This document shows positions 7,684 through 18,088 of a stretch of DNA of 64,000 bases, one piece after another (the stretch's first letter is position 1; every line of letters starts with the position of its first letter). This DNA is from Bacteroidales bacterium. GTDB taxonomy: Bacteria > Bacteroidota > Bacteroidia > Bacteroidales > VadinHA17. The stretch is taken from assembly GCA_024763075.1 (NCBI GenBank), contig JANTGF010000005.1, forward strand, positions 1 to 64,000. The letters are read 5' to 3'. The position numbers and the translations under genes were made by a program. Below the pieces are notes generated by a model. That model ran no database searches. It was given only the letters and a program-made list of their open reading frames with translations, and was not told the origin of the DNA.

Positions 7684-10600
7684 ATGGGTAATTTTAAAGT
7701 TTATCAGGCTTCAGCAGGATCAGGGAAGACCTATATGCTTGCTTTGCAATATATTTTGCTTCTTTTCAGAAATCCTTCTCTTTACAGGAACATTCTGGCC
7801 GTTACATTTACGAATAAGGCTGCCGGTGAAATGAAAAACCGGATTGTTGAAAAACTTTTTCTTTTACAAACCGGAGATGAATCTTTATATAAGGAGGAAA
7901 TTCAAAAGAAGCTCGGACTTTCTGAATCTGCTATTCAAGAAAGGGCAGGAGAGATACTCCACAGTATATTACATAACTATTCATATTTTTCAGTACAGAC
8001 TATTGACAGCTTTTTTCAAAGGATACTCAGGGCTTTTGCTCTAGAGCTGGGTTTACAATATACCTATGGTTTGCAGCTTGACCTGGATAAGGTGTTAAAT
8101 GCAGCCACAGATGCATTATTACAGGAAGCAGATGATAATAAGGATGTCAGAGACTGGTTGATCCGTTTTGCTACAGCGAAAATTGAAGAAGGAAAAACAT
8201 GGAATGTAAAAGAAGACATTCTCGGGATGGGCAAGCAGATTTTTTCTGAAAAGGTTAAGATGATTATACCTGAAATCAAGGATCTGATGAGAGATAATGA
8301 GTTGAAAGATAAGTACTTGTCAGGACTTGAAAAAGAGAAACGTTCTTTTGAGAATTTTATGACCAAAACAGGAACAGAAGCGGTGCTTGTTTTTAAAAAA
8401 TATTCTTTAACACAAGACTCTTTTTTTCAGGGTAGCAGAGGACCTGCTGCTTATTTCTTTAAACTGGCTCAGGGGGGTGGTTTTGAACCAAATTCTTATG
8501 TCAGAAAAGTGCTGGAGAATCCTGAAAAATGGGTTTCATCAAAAGTTGAAAATCCAGGGCAAATGATACGGATTGCAAGCAGAGAATTGCATCCTCTTTT
8601 GTTGAAGGCTGTGGATTATTTTGATCAGAATTACCGTACTTACCTCACGGCCACCATTATATTACAACAGTTTTACACACTGGGCATTTATGTTGACCTG
8701 GAAGAAAAAATTCAGGAATATACCAGGGAGAAAAATGAGTTCTTAATTTCTGACCTGTCAAACTTTCTGAATGGGATTATAGATCACAATGAAGCCCCGT
8801 TTATTTATGAAAAGACGGGTGCGGTTTACCGGCATTTTTTTCTTGATGAATTTCAGGATACCTCTGTTATTCAGTGGAATAACTTCAAGCCATTGATTTC
8901 CGGCAGCCTTTCTTCCGGAAATATGAATATGGTAGTGGGAGATGTGAAACAATCTATTTACCGCTGGAGAAACAGTGACTGGAAAATCCTTGGAGAACGA
9001 ATTTATAAGGAATTTTCAGCTTTTGAACCTTCCCCGATTCCTCTTGATGGCAACTATCGCTCAAAAGAAAATCTAGTCAGGTTTAATAATACAATTTTTA
9101 CAGAAGGTGCTGCTGTCCTACAGGATTTATTTAATCAGGATTTTGATGGTTCTGGTTTTAGTGAGGCTGAAGTGAATTCCATGAGTGAAAAGATCAGGTT
9201 TGTGTATGAAAATGCAGTTCAGATTCCTTCGCGTCCCATTTACCCGGAGGGAGGACAGGTCAATTGTTCATTTTTTGAAGGTAAGTATTCAGAATGGAAA
9301 AACCCGGTTGATGAGAAATTTCCGGAAGATATTAAACAACTTATAAAAAAAGGGGTGAAGCCTGGAGAAATTGCCATTCTTGTGAGAGACCATAAGGATG
9401 GAAAAAGAGCCGTTGATGCATTGATGAGGTTCAGGAAGGGGGATGAAAATGAAGACGGGATAAATATGGATTTCCCCATAGTTTCCAATGAATCCCTTTA
9501 TCTGAAGAACTCAATACCGGTTCGGTTTTTATTGGCTTTTCTAAGGTATCTGGTTCACCCCGATGATAAATTAAACCTTGCCGGAATGCTACTGGAATTC
9601 AGGAGCATTCATAAATCACCTGTAATTCATGACCTAAAGGGGGAATATACCAGCTTGTTTGATGGTACTGTGGAAAGTGACATCCTTACTGAAGAAATCA
9701 TGAAAGAAATCACTTTCCTTAAAAAACTTTCTTTGCCTGAAATCCTGGAGGGAGCGATCCGAATCTTTAGAATCGGAGAATATTCTGAAGATGTCCCATA
9801 TTTATTGGCCTTTGCAGATGTGGTTTCGGATTATATACGGGACAACCCCGGTGATATTGTTTCCTTTCTCAACTGGTGGGACGAAGAAGGGGAAAAGAAA
9901 TCCCTTCAGACCAATGATGCGGCAGGAGCTTTGCAGGTGATGACTATTCATAAGGCAAAGGGCCTGCAATTTGGCCATGTTTTTTTGCCTTATACCAACT
10001 GGAGTTTTGATCATTCCGGTCAGAATTCTCCTGTTCTTTGGAGCAGTACCAACGGAATGGCTGAGTCTTTCCGACAATTTCCGGTTATACCGGTCAAATA
10101 CTCTAAAAAACTTGCCGAAAGTCATTTTAACAGGGATTACTATATTGAACGCCTGGATTCTTTCATTGATGCAATGAACTTATTATATGTTGCGTTTACA
10201 CGTGCCGAAGACAGTTTGTGGATTTACGGTCCCCGGGCCAAGGCTGAAATAAAAACGGTTTCAGGCTTTCTGGATGAGCTTTTAAATCTGGGTAATACCG
10301 GTCATATAACAGATAAAAAGGCAATTATTGAGAAGCCGGATGATTATTGGAAGGAGAAAGGTGTGAAATGGAATTACGGGGAATACAAAATGCCTGAAGA
10401 AAAGAAAGAAGACCAGCAGGATAAGCTTTTATTGAAGAAATTCCGGGGATGGCCCGGTTTTGAAAGAATGCGTTTGAAATTTCAGGGAGAGGATTACTTC
10501 AGCGATGAAAGGATGCAAAAAATCAAACGGGGAACCGTGTTGCATGAATTGTTTGAAATGATCCGTATCAGGGAGGACATTGAACAGGCAGTTGTTTCAT

Positions 10601-10944
10601 TAAATGAGCAGGGGAAAATCGGTGCAGATGAAAAGAAAGAACTGGAAGAATATGTAAAAAGACTGATATCTGATCCGAATGTGTCTCCCTGGTATAGTGG
10701 AGACTGGGATGTGAAAAGAGAAGCGGCAATCATCCTGAACTCAGGGAAAGTACGTCGTCCTGATAGGGTTATGATAAAAGGAAACCAGACTCTTGTGGTA
10801 GATTATAAATTTGGCGGAGTGAAAAAAGAAGCTTATAAAATACAAATGAAGGCTTATATGAAGGATCTAAAACAAATGGGATACGAAAATATTCAGGGAT
10901 TTTTATGGTATGTGGAACTAAATGAGGTAGATGGAGTAATCTGA
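7684..10944 (+). CDS. addA: AddA-like UvrD-family helicase/nuclease (recombination repair)
   Basis: This 1086-aa SF1A helicase has a C-terminal PD-(D/E)XK nuclease domain. Walker A (ASAGSGKT) is near residue 10, Walker B DEFQDTS near 390, and GDVKQSIYRWRNSDWK is motif III. TIHKAKGLQFGHVFLP and YVAFTRAEDSLW are motifs V and VI. The nuclease end shows GTVLHELFEMI and VVDYKFGGVKK. It probably forms the double-strand-break resection enzyme (RecBCD/AddAB type) with the AddB-like protein encoded at 12211-15057, loading RecA and degrading linear foreign DNA. The ATG at 7684 puts Walker A at the normal distance from the N-terminus. Symbol by analogy; databases may call it a UvrD-helicase domain protein. 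Confidence 0.85.
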   Translation: MGNFKVYQASAGSGKTYMLALQYILLLFRNPSLYRNILAVTFTNKAAGEMKNRIVEKLFLLQTGDESLYKEEIQKKLGLSESAIQERAGEILHSILHNYSYFSVQTIDSFFQRILRAFALELGLQYTYGLQLDLDKVLNAATDALLQEADDNKDVRDWLIRFATAKIEEGKTWNVKEDILGMGKQIFSEKVKMIIPEIKDLMRDNELKDKYLSGLEKEKRSFENFMTKTGTEAVLVFKKYSLTQDSFFQGSRGPAAYFFKLAQGGGFEPNSYVRKVLENPEKWVSSKVENPGQMIRIASRELHPLLLKAVDYFDQNYRTYLTATIILQQFYTLGIYVDLEEKIQEYTREKNEFLISDLSNFLNGIIDHNEAPFIYEKTGAVYRHFFLDEFQDTSVIQWNNFKPLISGSLSSGNMNMVVGDVKQSIYRWRNSDWKILGERIYKEFSAFEPSPIPLDGNYRSKENLVRFNNTIFTEGAAVLQDLFNQDFDGSGFSEAEVNSMSEKIRFVYENAVQIPSRPIYPEGGQVNCSFFEGKYSEWKNPVDEKFPEDIKQLIKKGVKPGEIAILVRDHKDGKRAVDALMRFRKGDENEDGINMDFPIVSNESLYLKNSIPVRFLLAFLRYLVHPDDKLNLAGMLLEFRSIHKSPVIHDLKGEYTSLFDGTVESDILTEEIMKEITFLKKLSLPEILEGAIRIFRIGEYSEDVPYLLAFADVVSDYIRDNPGDIVSFLNWWDEEGEKKSLQTNDAAGALQVMTIHKAKGLQFGHVFLPYTNWSFDHSGQNSPVLWSSTNGMAESFRQFPVIPVKYSKKLAESHFNRDYYIERLDSFIDAMNLLYVAFTRAEDSLWIYGPRAKAEIKTVSGFLDELLNLGNTGHITDKKAIIEKPDDYWKEKGVKWNYGEYKMPEEKKEDQQDKLLLKKFRGWPGFERMRLKFQGEDYFSDERMQKIKRGTVLHELFEMIRIREDIEQAVVSLNEQGKIGADEKKELEEYVKRLISDPNVSPWYSGDWDVKREAAIILNSGKVRRPDRVMIKGNQTLVVDYKFGGVKKEAYKIQMKAYMKDLKQMGYENIQGFLWYVELNEVDGVI

Positions 10945-11099
10945 GATAATGTATTGTAGGAATAAGTGTTTGAATGAAAAATACTGATTTCACGATAGCT
11001 TTTGCAATTAATAAATTGTTTATAACAACAAAAAAACATTTCAGCAAGAATATGACACAATTATTGAGAAGTATGGATTTCAGGTTTTCAAAGATTAAT

Positions 11100-11150
11100 G
11101 GCTAAAGCCTTGTTAGTTGCAGAAGCTGTCTTCACCGTGCTAAAGCACGG
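11100..11150. repeat. REP-like palindrome pair (GCTAAAGC core)
   Basis: GGCTAAAGCC (11100-11109) and CCGTGCTAAAGCACGG (11135-11150) are two palindromes with the same GCTAAAGC centre, 25 nt apart, between addA and the radical SAM gene. This matches the form of dispersed REP-type elements often seen in Bacteroidetes intergenic DNA (from memory). The rest of 10945-11204 holds nothing recognisable. Confidence 0.6.
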
Positions 11151-11204
11151 AGGATTAATACTTTTTTATTACGCTACTTTCAAGTTATATAAGAGGAATT
11201 TGAT

Positions 11205-12170
11205 ATGACATCAACCGGATATCCATGGGGGCATAATCGCAGGTTTAATACCTATGCCGATTATTTTAAGAGAAGGTTTGGCGAACGGGTGCAGAAAGTC
11301 TCCGTTGATGCTGGCTTTACCTGTCCGAATCGGGATGGAGCATTGGGAACAGGAGGTTGTACATATTGCAATAATAATGCTTTCAATCCTTCTTATTGCG
11401 AGCCGGAAAAACCAGTAAGGCAACAAATAGAGGAGGGGATCGCATTTCATAAAGTACGGTACCGGAGGGCAAAAAAGTACCTGGCATATTTCCAGGCTTA
11501 TTCTAATACCTATGCAGATCTTGATTATCTTAAAAAAATATATAATCAAGCGCTGGAAGTTCCGGGTGTAGTTGGACTTGTAATCGGTACACGGCCGGAT
11601 TGTGTGGATGACAAGAAACTGGATTATTTTGCCACTCTGGCGGAAAAGGTTTACCTGATCATTGAGTATGGAATTGAATCCTGTTATAACAGCACCCTGG
11701 AGAGGATAAACCGGAAGCACAGCTTTGAACAGAGTGTGGAAGCAATACAAAATACCGCTAAGCGGGGTATAAAAACCGGAGGCCATTTAATATTCGGTCT
11801 TCCCGGTGAGACCAGAGAGGAGATGTTGCAGGAAGCGGAAATAATTTCTGCATTGCCTTTGGATAATATAAAGTTTCATCAGTTACAGATAATTACAGGA
11901 ACAAAGATGGCGAAAGACTATGCCTCAAATCCCGGTGAATTCAATCTCTTTAAATGGGAAGAATACCGGGAGTTTATGATAGATTTTCTGGAAAGGCTGA
12001 ATCCTGGTTTTGTGGTGGAGCGGATTACAGGTGAGGCCCCTCCGCGATTTCTGGCCGGACCAAGGTGGGGTCTTAAACGAACCGATCAGATCCTGAATTT
12101 GTTTGAACAGCGCCTTGAGGAAAGAAATACCTGGCAGGGAAGATTGTATAATTTAAAGGGGAACGGGTAA
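11205..12170 (+). CDS. TIGR01212 (YhcC-like) family radical SAM protein
   Basis: This 321-aa radical SAM protein has the family's unusual wide cysteine motif, [16 protein letters not shown] (C-x11-C-x2-C, about residues 40-55), which would bind the [4Fe-4S] cluster. [20 protein letters not shown] and the SAM-site glycine segment [16 protein letters not shown] follow. The fold resembles the Elp3 and MiaB-type radical SAM core. No reaction is firmly established for the family; a nucleic-acid or tRNA modification role is often guessed. It sits between addA and addB, and AddB starts 40 nt downstream, so it is probably cotranscribed with addB. Confidence 0.85.
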   Translation: MTSTGYPWGHNRRFNTYADYFKRRFGERVQKVSVDAGFTCPNRDGALGTGGCTYCNNNAFNPSYCEPEKPVRQQIEEGIAFHKVRYRRAKKYLAYFQAYSNTYADLDYLKKIYNQALEVPGVVGLVIGTRPDCVDDKKLDYFATLAEKVYLIIEYGIESCYNSTLERINRKHSFEQSVEAIQNTAKRGIKTGGHLIFGLPGETREEMLQEAEIISALPLDNIKFHQLQIITGTKMAKDYASNPGEFNLFKWEEYREFMIDFLERLNPGFVVERITGEAPPRFLAGPRWGLKRTDQILNLFEQRLEERNTWQGRLYNLKGNG

Positions 12171-12210
12171 CCCGGAATTTTCAGAGTGAACCTGGCCTGT
12201 ATATAATAAA

Positions 12211-15057
12211 TTGAATATGAAAACTTTCTTAGAAGAAACATCGGAGCAAATATTTTTGAAGGAAGGCGAATGGCTGAATGAATGTTGCCTGGTTTTCCCT
12301 GGCAGAAGGGCCGCCCTGTTTTTTACAAAATATCTTTCCGAACATCTTGAAAAACCTGTCTGGTCACCTTCTTTTCTTACCATTTCAGACTTGCTTGTTC
12401 AGTTTACCGGATATCGCCTTTCCGATCCGTTCCGTTTGGTTTTTATGTTGTATCAGGTTTATAAGAAAGTAGTCAGAGATCATACCGGTTTTGATGATTT
12501 TTATTCTTTTGGAGAAGTCCTTATCAATGATTTTAATGATATTGACAAGAACCTGGTGGATGCGGAAAATCTTTTCAGGAATCTTACTTCCCTGAAATCT
12601 TTTGATGAAAATTTTGATTATCTGACAGAAGAGCAAATTGCCTTTATCCAAACGTTTTGGGAGCATTTTCGGGCAGAGGATAAATCAGAAGAAAAAGAAA
12701 TATTTCTGGGAATATGGGAGAAACTATGGCCTTTATACACTCATTTTACTGAAGAACTTGAAAGCTCCAAATTGGTGTATGAAGGGATGATGTACAGAAA
12801 AGTTTCAGGAATGATGGATGCAGGAGAGCTGCCTGATCCTCCCTGTCGTAAGATTTACTTTATTGGATTCAATGCCCTGACCAGAAGTGAGAAACAGTTG
12901 TTTGGTTATCTGAAGAATTCAGGTATTGCCGAATTCTTCTGGGATTATGATGTGTCATATGTCTTTGACAGGGAAAATGAAGCCGGATTTTTTCTCAGGG
13001 AAAACCTGCTGGAGTACCCGGAGCCTTCGGGACGGACTGAACCTGAATTTTTATTGAAGGAAGAGAAGGATATTGAAATCATTTCTGCGCCTACCGATCC
13101 AGGGCAGGTGAAGCTGATGAGCCTTTTACTTTCTGAAATAAAATCACAGGGCTGGTATAGGGAAAATAATACAGCAGTTGTACTGGCAGATGAGCATTTG
13201 CTAAGCCAGGTGATGCATTCCATTCCGGAAGAATTTGAGGATATCAATATAACCATGGGATATCCTGTGAAAGATACTCCTGCTTTTAGTCTGGTCGAGT
13301 CCTTGCTGGAACTTCAGAGTAATTGTAAGATCAGGGATAAAACGGTTCTTTTTTATTATAAAGATGTTCTCAGAGTGACAGAGCATCAGTATATGAAATT
13401 TCTGAATCTGCCGGTATTGGATGAAATAAAAAATACCATGATGTCCGGAAATCATATTTATATGAATTTCGATTCATTCACAGAAGGGAAGCTTATTAAA
13501 CATATATTTAAAAAGGTAAGCGGTCCGGTTGAAGTATCCGATTACTTAAAGGAAATCATTTATGATCTATTTCCTGGCAGTTCACCTGAAGAAACGGAAA
13601 CCGGTTTGATGGATTTGCAGAAGGAATATTTGTATTATGTTTATCTTGCTATTAATCGTTTTAGGGATCTGCTGGCTGAACTTGAGCCAGAGATGCAGGT
13701 GTCAACTTATTTAAAGATATTCAGAAAGCTGGTGCGGAGTTTAAACATTCCGTTTAGCGGTGAGCCTTTGAAAGGGCTACAGGTTATGGGTGTACTGGAA
13801 ACCCGTGCGCTGGATTTTGAGAATATCATAGTATTATCTATGAATGAGGGGGTTTTCCCTTCCTCCGGTATCATTCACTCTGTTATTCCTTTTAACCTGA
13901 GACGTGGATTCGGCTTGCCTGTTTTTGAGCATCAGGACAGAATATTTGCCTATTATTTTTACAGACTTATCCAGCGTTCAAAGAGAATCAGGTTTGTTTA
14001 TAACACCAAGACCGAAGGCATAAAAACAGGGGAAATGAGCCGCTTTCTTTCTCAAATAAGGTGTCTTTTAAATTTACCCCTTAAAGAGAGGAATCTTTCT
14101 ATTATAGTTGGCCAGCAGGGTCAGAGGGAAATCCGGATTGAAAAAACTGATACTGAATTAAATAAACTCAGAAAATATTTTTTACCCGGGGATGCCTATC
14201 TTTCTCCAACGGCCCTGAATACTTATCTGGATTGCAGTCTTAAATTCTATTTCAGATATGTGGCAGGACTGAAGGAGCCCGAGGAGGTTGCCGAGGAAAT
14301 AGATCCGCTGGTTTTTGGAAATTTACTGCATCTTACGATGTACAATTTATATAAGGATTTTCAACATAAGACAATACAGGCTTCAGAATTTGAGAAAATT
14401 TTGAAAGACGGGAAAAGAATCCGGCTGGCAATTGACAATTCCATTCGGGAAGGATGGCTGGTAAAAGAATCCCGGGGAGCCATTGAAGGGAAGTTTTTGA
14501 TAGCCAGGGAAGTATTGCTGAAGTATGTAAAGCAGATCCTGAGAACAGATATGAAACAGACTCCTGTTTTTATGGGTGATTTGGAAAACCAGTTTCTGCG
14601 TAAAATAAAAAGTTCTCTTAATGAGGGGGAGATAGAAGTAAGAGTTGGTGGAAAAATAGACAGAACAGACCGGGTGAATAATGTGACCCGGATCATTGAT
14701 TACAAAACCGGGACGGTTGATAAGAAGGTAAAAAGTATAAGTGATTTATTTGAAAAAGAGATAAAAAAACGGAACAATCCTGCTTTTCAGACATTACTGT
14801 ACTGTTGGTTGTATAATAAGAACGGAAGTGTCGTGAAACCAGCTTTGTATGATATTAAAGGAATGGCAGATGATCATTTTTCTCCTTTTTTTATTCTGGA
14901 AAAAAATGATCTTGTTTATCAGGAGGTAATAGTTGAATTTGAGAATAATCTTAAACGATTGATCGGAGAAATCTATGACCGGAATTTCCCGTTCATTCAG
15001 GTGGAGAATCCGGAACTCTGCAAAAATTGTCCGTATGCGGGTTTATGTTTGAAATGA
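12211..15057 (+). CDS. addB: AddB-like PD-(D/E)XK nuclease/inactivated helicase subunit
   Basis: This 948-aa protein is the probable partner of the AddA-like protein. The N-terminus has FPGRRAALFF where a Walker A would be, as in the inactive or altered helicase of Bacteroidetes AddB. The last 300 residues hold the nuclease domain: YLSPTALNTYLDCSLKFYF, the FGNLLHLTMY histidine region, and the catalytic RIIDYKTGTVDKK. Cys of LDCSL plus CKNCPYAGLC at the end supply four cysteines for an AddB-type [4Fe-4S] cluster that pins the nuclease domain. It follows the radical SAM gene by 40 nt. The absence of a canonical ATP site suggests that AddA powers the complex. Confidence 0.82.
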   Translation: MNMKTFLEETSEQIFLKEGEWLNECCLVFPGRRAALFFTKYLSEHLEKPVWSPSFLTISDLLVQFTGYRLSDPFRLVFMLYQVYKKVVRDHTGFDDFYSFGEVLINDFNDIDKNLVDAENLFRNLTSLKSFDENFDYLTEEQIAFIQTFWEHFRAEDKSEEKEIFLGIWEKLWPLYTHFTEELESSKLVYEGMMYRKVSGMMDAGELPDPPCRKIYFIGFNALTRSEKQLFGYLKNSGIAEFFWDYDVSYVFDRENEAGFFLRENLLEYPEPSGRTEPEFLLKEEKDIEIISAPTDPGQVKLMSLLLSEIKSQGWYRENNTAVVLADEHLLSQVMHSIPEEFEDINITMGYPVKDTPAFSLVESLLELQSNCKIRDKTVLFYYKDVLRVTEHQYMKFLNLPVLDEIKNTMMSGNHIYMNFDSFTEGKLIKHIFKKVSGPVEVSDYLKEIIYDLFPGSSPEETETGLMDLQKEYLYYVYLAINRFRDLLAELEPEMQVSTYLKIFRKLVRSLNIPFSGEPLKGLQVMGVLETRALDFENIIVLSMNEGVFPSSGIIHSVIPFNLRRGFGLPVFEHQDRIFAYYFYRLIQRSKRIRFVYNTKTEGIKTGEMSRFLSQIRCLLNLPLKERNLSIIVGQQGQREIRIEKTDTELNKLRKYFLPGDAYLSPTALNTYLDCSLKFYFRYVAGLKEPEEVAEEIDPLVFGNLLHLTMYNLYKDFQHKTIQASEFEKILKDGKRIRLAIDNSIREGWLVKESRGAIEGKFLIAREVLLKYVKQILRTDMKQTPVFMGDLENQFLRKIKSSLNEGEIEVRVGGKIDRTDRVNNVTRIIDYKTGTVDKKVKSISDLFEKEIKKRNNPAFQTLLYCWLYNKNGSVVKPALYDIKGMADDHFSPFFILEKNDLVYQEVIVEFENNLKRLIGEIYDRNFPFIQVENPELCKNCPYAGLCLK

Positions 15058-15067
15058 TTAATGCGGG

Positions 15068-15652
15068 TTAGAGTTTTACGGAAAGTCCGAAATTAAGAAC
15101 TCCTTTATATCCATATCCGATTTCCACAAATCCACCAATATTTTGCCCAAAACGAAAGCCCAAAGCATTTACCTGAAATCCGAACAGACCCGTACTTTCG
15201 GAATCTTTTTCTCCTTCAATGGGTGTGTAATAACCATTTCCCTGAATATAACCCAGGCTCAGCGTGGAATACATCTGAAAAGCCGGCTTATTTATATAAC
15301 TGAAATTGCTGTTAGCCGAAAGGGTAAAGTATTCCCGTTTTAAGTTTCCCAGAACTTCATCCTGGTTATTTACTTCTTCATTAATTCTTTGGTAAGCTGC
15401 ATCAATTCCCAGATGAATGCCTTTGGTCAGATGGTACCGGTATCCCAGATAAAAAGTACCGCTTCCGTTCTGATAAATTGTGTTTACATATCCAACAGTT
15501 GCCAGGGTTACGGCAAGATTCACCGTTATTTCCTTTAATGTCTGATGACTGACTATGCCATATCCGGCAACGATTTCGTGTTTTTTGTTTTGGGCAAATG
15601 TTGCGGAATGAATAAGGCTGAGTAAAACAAGCCCGGAGATTAATTTTTTCAT
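15068..15652 (-). CDS. Outer-membrane beta-barrel-like exported protein
   Basis: This 194-aa protein begins with a Sec signal peptide (MKKLISGLVLLSLIHSATFAQ). It continues with alternating amphipathic strands rich in aromatic and glycine residues (GSGTFYLGYRYHLTKGIHLG, FGFQVNALGFRFGQNIGG) and ends in a hydrophobic strand, FGLSVKL. This is the pattern of a small porin-like beta-barrel. No enzymatic motif is visible. It converges with addB (10-nt gap) and stands alone. The function is unknown. Confidence 0.65.
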   Translation of the reverse strand: MKKLISGLVLLSLIHSATFAQNKKHEIVAGYGIVSHQTLKEITVNLAVTLATVGYVNTIYQNGSGTFYLGYRYHLTKGIHLGIDAAYQRINEEVNNQDEVLGNLKREYFTLSANSNFSYINKPAFQMYSTLSLGYIQGNGYYTPIEGEKDSESTGLFGFQVNALGFRFGQNIGGFVEIGYGYKGVLNFGLSVKL

Positions 15653-15842
15653 GATTCAATAGTTACTAAAAAAAAGATATTATTGGTCTCTTTTACAATA
15701 TAATACGGTATTTATTGAAATGGGGTTACAATTCCAGCCAAAACAACTATTTTTTAGAAGACAATTAGTTTAAGTGGTAGTTTGATCCCTTATTACTATA
15801 AATGGCAGGCAAAGGCAGAAATGTGAGGAAGCTGTTACCGGA

Positions 15843-16532
15843 TCATTCATCAGGATCTTCATCCAGAAGTTCCGGTCTGAGGTTTTTTGTTCTTTCCAGT
15901 GATTGTTCGAACCGCCATTTTTCAATTTTTTCAAAATTCCCGGATCTCAAGATTTCAGGAACCCTCCATCCCTTAAAGGTTTCCGGGCGGGTATAAACAG
16001 GTGGAGCAAGAAGATTGTCCTGAAAGGAATCTGTTAAAGCGGAAGTTTCATCAGAGATTACACCTGGAATAAGCCGGATAATGGCATCGGAAATAACCGC
16101 TGCTGCTAATTCTCCACCGGAAAGAACATAATTGCCAATGGATATTTCACGGGTAATGAGGTGCTCCCGGATTCTGTGGTCCACTCCTTTGTAATGGCCA
16201 CAAAGGATAATCAGATTCTGGTAGGTAGACAGTTCATTTGCTGTATTCTGGTTGAATAAAGTTCCGTCCGGGGAAGTATAAATGATTTCATCGTAGTCTC
16301 TTTCCTGCTTTAAGTTTTCTATTGCCTTGTAAACCGGTTCAATTTTCATGACCATACCGGCGCCACCCCCAAAAGCATAATCATCCACACTTTTGTATTT
16401 ATCTGTGGCATAGTCCCTTAGGTTGTGTATAATAATCTCTGCCAGCCCCTTGTCTATTGCCCTTTTAACAATGGAGTGCGAAAGCGGGCTTTGAATTAAT
16501 TCAGGTTGTACGGTAATAATATCTATTCTCAT
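15843..16532 (-). CDS. trmD: tRNA (guanine-37-N1)-methyltransferase TrmD
   Basis: This is the SPOUT methyltransferase that makes m1G37 in tRNAs with G36, preventing +1 frameshifting. The trefoil-knot signature is clear: [19 protein letters not shown], then [44 protein letters not shown] near residue 55 is the substrate/SAM-binding block. The ATG at 16532 gives [12 protein letters not shown], the normal TrmD N-terminus, and a 229-aa protein. The track start at 16625 would add 31 residues that overlap the upstream gene and are not TrmD-like. It follows the exported-protein gene by 16 nt, but no rimM, rpsP or rplS neighbours are present. Confidence 0.95.
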   Translation of the reverse strand: MRIDIITVQPELIQSPLSHSIVKRAIDKGLAEIIIHNLRDYATDKYKSVDDYAFGGGAGMVMKIEPVYKAIENLKQERDYDEIIYTSPDGTLFNQNTANELSTYQNLIILCGHYKGVDHRIREHLITREISIGNYVLSGGELAAAVISDAIIRLIPGVISDETSALTDSFQDNLLAPPVYTRPETFKGWRVPEILRSGNFEKIEKWRFEQSLERTKNLRPELLDEDPDE

Positions 16533-16548
16533 TTTAGATGTAAAGTTC

Positions 16549-17439
16549 TTAGTAAGAAGGAAGAGGCAATTCTTTTTTGAAAGACATATGCTGCCGGATT
16601 TCGTCACCAAGGAAATATTTGTCAATTAACAGATATCTGGCCAGTCTTGCAGGTAACTTTATGGAAATTTCGAAAAAATCTGAACTTCCGGTTTTAACAT
16701 ATTCGGATAGTTCTTTGTCAACATCCCTGAAGTAACGTGTGAAATAATACCTCTCTCCTCCATTTATCCATTTTAGAACCGCTTCAACCGGACTGCCATC
16801 CGGATTATAGATTTGAAAAATATCTCCTTTTTTCATGATCGCAACCCTGTACAGGGTATCAGAGAATCTTTTTTCCAAAAGAGCTCCCTGCTGGTATGCC
16901 GAACTGACAATATGAACCGCCCATAATCCTTCAATGGGGTCGAGTGACCCTGAATTATTCGTGAAATATTCTTTAAAAGATTCCACGGATTTAAATCCGG
17001 AAGAATCAGGAACAGGCCTTATTTGTCCGTTATTAATTTTAACTCCGTAAAAGTTGAATCCGTCCCTGGCTTTCTCAATGATATTTATTTTACGGATATC
17101 TTTATTAAGGTATGGAAACCATATCTGAAAATCATGATGGTCATTAAATGAACCGACTTTTTGCATTTTAGGGCATACTCTAATATTCTTTGCAACGATC
17201 ATATACAGCCGGGTGTCTGTTCCTGCAGGATTAATATTGAATGATTTTTCGGCGCATATCCATGCCTCATAATCAGCTCTGTAATAGAAATCAATAATGG
17301 TAAACTGATCCGTAATTTCAATCTTTTTAATTAAAAGATTCATTTCATCCTGTCGTTTGATTTCCGGAAAAAGGGTTACCTGCCCCTGTAATGAGAAGGT
17401 GAAAAATAGGGTGTAAATAAGGAATGAAAACTTTTTCAT
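16549..17439 (-). CDS. Exported hypothetical protein
   Basis: This 296-aa protein has a signal peptide ([20 protein letters not shown]) and then a globular, mixed alpha/beta sequence. I do not recognise a family. A segment such as [20 protein letters not shown] resembles the short strand-rich modules of exported Bacteroidetes proteins. Two cysteines (WICAEKSF and IRVCPKMQ) could form a disulfide. It lies directly upstream of trmD on the same strand (16-nt gap), and a terminator at 17517-17553 separates it from the operon before it. Confidence 0.6.
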   Translation of the reverse strand: MKKFSFLIYTLFFTFSLQGQVTLFPEIKRQDEMNLLIKKIEITDQFTIIDFYYRADYEAWICAEKSFNINPAGTDTRLYMIVAKNIRVCPKMQKVGSFNDHHDFQIWFPYLNKDIRKINIIEKARDGFNFYGVKINNGQIRPVPDSSGFKSVESFKEYFTNNSGSLDPIEGLWAVHIVSSAYQQGALLEKRFSDTLYRVAIMKKGDIFQIYNPDGSPVEAVLKWINGGERYYFTRYFRDVDKELSEYVKTGSSDFFEISIKLPARLARYLLIDKYFLGDEIRQHMSFKKELPLPSY

Positions 17440-17516
17440 AATATTAACCGGAATGGATTTCTAAAGTTAAATTGAAAAAACCATATCAGAAAACAAATAT
17501 GAAACAATTTTCATAA

Positions 17517-17553
17517 TAAAAAAAGAAGCCATCAGCTGGCAGGCTGATGGCTT
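17517..17553 (-). terminator. Terminator of the four-gene envelope operon
   Basis: On the minus strand, GCCATCAGC-ctgcca-GCTGATGGC forms a 9-bp GC-rich hairpin followed by TTC and then seven T. It lies 28 nt after the stop of the gene ending at 17581. Confidence 0.8.
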
Positions 17554-17580
17554 TTAATATACTATTCCGTAAATGAGATT

Positions 17581-18051
17581 TTACAAACCCTCATCTCCAA
17601 CAAAAGGTAAAGCTTCCATAATCTCATATCTGACGGCTGTTTGAACATATTGTTCAATCTCCACAAATCTTGTGGCAACCATTGCATTCGTAGCTTTTTT
17701 CACCTGCTTGTAATATTTCATTTTTAGAGCCAGCATCTTTTTTCTGTATTGAAATACTTTCCTGACAAATTCATCTGCCTGTTCATCGGTCATATTTTCA
17801 AAGTTCTCAGCATATTCTTTTAAGAAAGCGATTCTGCCATCCTGTAACTTTCCTGCTTCGGTCTCAAATTTATTATACAAAGGCCAGAAAGCTACCGCTT
17901 GTTCATCAGAAAGGTTCATGTTTGCTTCAAACAAGGCTTTTTTCGATAATTTAAAATAGGATTTTACCAATTCTTCCTCAGAATTTGAGGTTTGTCCAAA
18001 AGCCTGAAAGCCAATAAAAGCAATAAAAGCAAATAAAATTAATCTTTTCAT
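17581..18051 (-). CDS. Exported helical protein, Spy/CpxP-like in size and pattern
   Basis: This 156-aa protein has a signal peptide ending FQAFGQ. It is followed by a highly charged, nearly all-helical body (LSDEQAVAFWPLYNKFETEA, MTDEQADEFVRKVFQYRKKM). The LTDEQ-like repeats recall periplasmic LTXXQ/Spy-type chaperones, but the match is loose. The ATG at 18051 begins the signal peptide; the track start at 18270 would add 73 residues that overlap the preceding gene. It is the last gene of a four-gene envelope operon. Its role is unknown, possibly periplasmic stress or metal handling. Confidence 0.65.
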   Translation of the reverse strand: MKRLILFAFIAFIGFQAFGQTSNSEEELVKSYFKLSKKALFEANMNLSDEQAVAFWPLYNKFETEAGKLQDGRIAFLKEYAENFENMTDEQADEFVRKVFQYRKKMLALKMKYYKQVKKATNAMVATRFVEIEQYVQTAVRYEIMEALPFVGDEGL

Positions 18052-18088
18052 AGTAAAAGTTATAAAGTTAATAAATGAATAATAAAAG

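Noticed and set aside
16533-16625. N-terminal extension of trmD to 16625
   Set aside because: The extra 31 residues overlap the upstream gene and do not belong to the TrmD fold; ATG 16532 gives the standard start.
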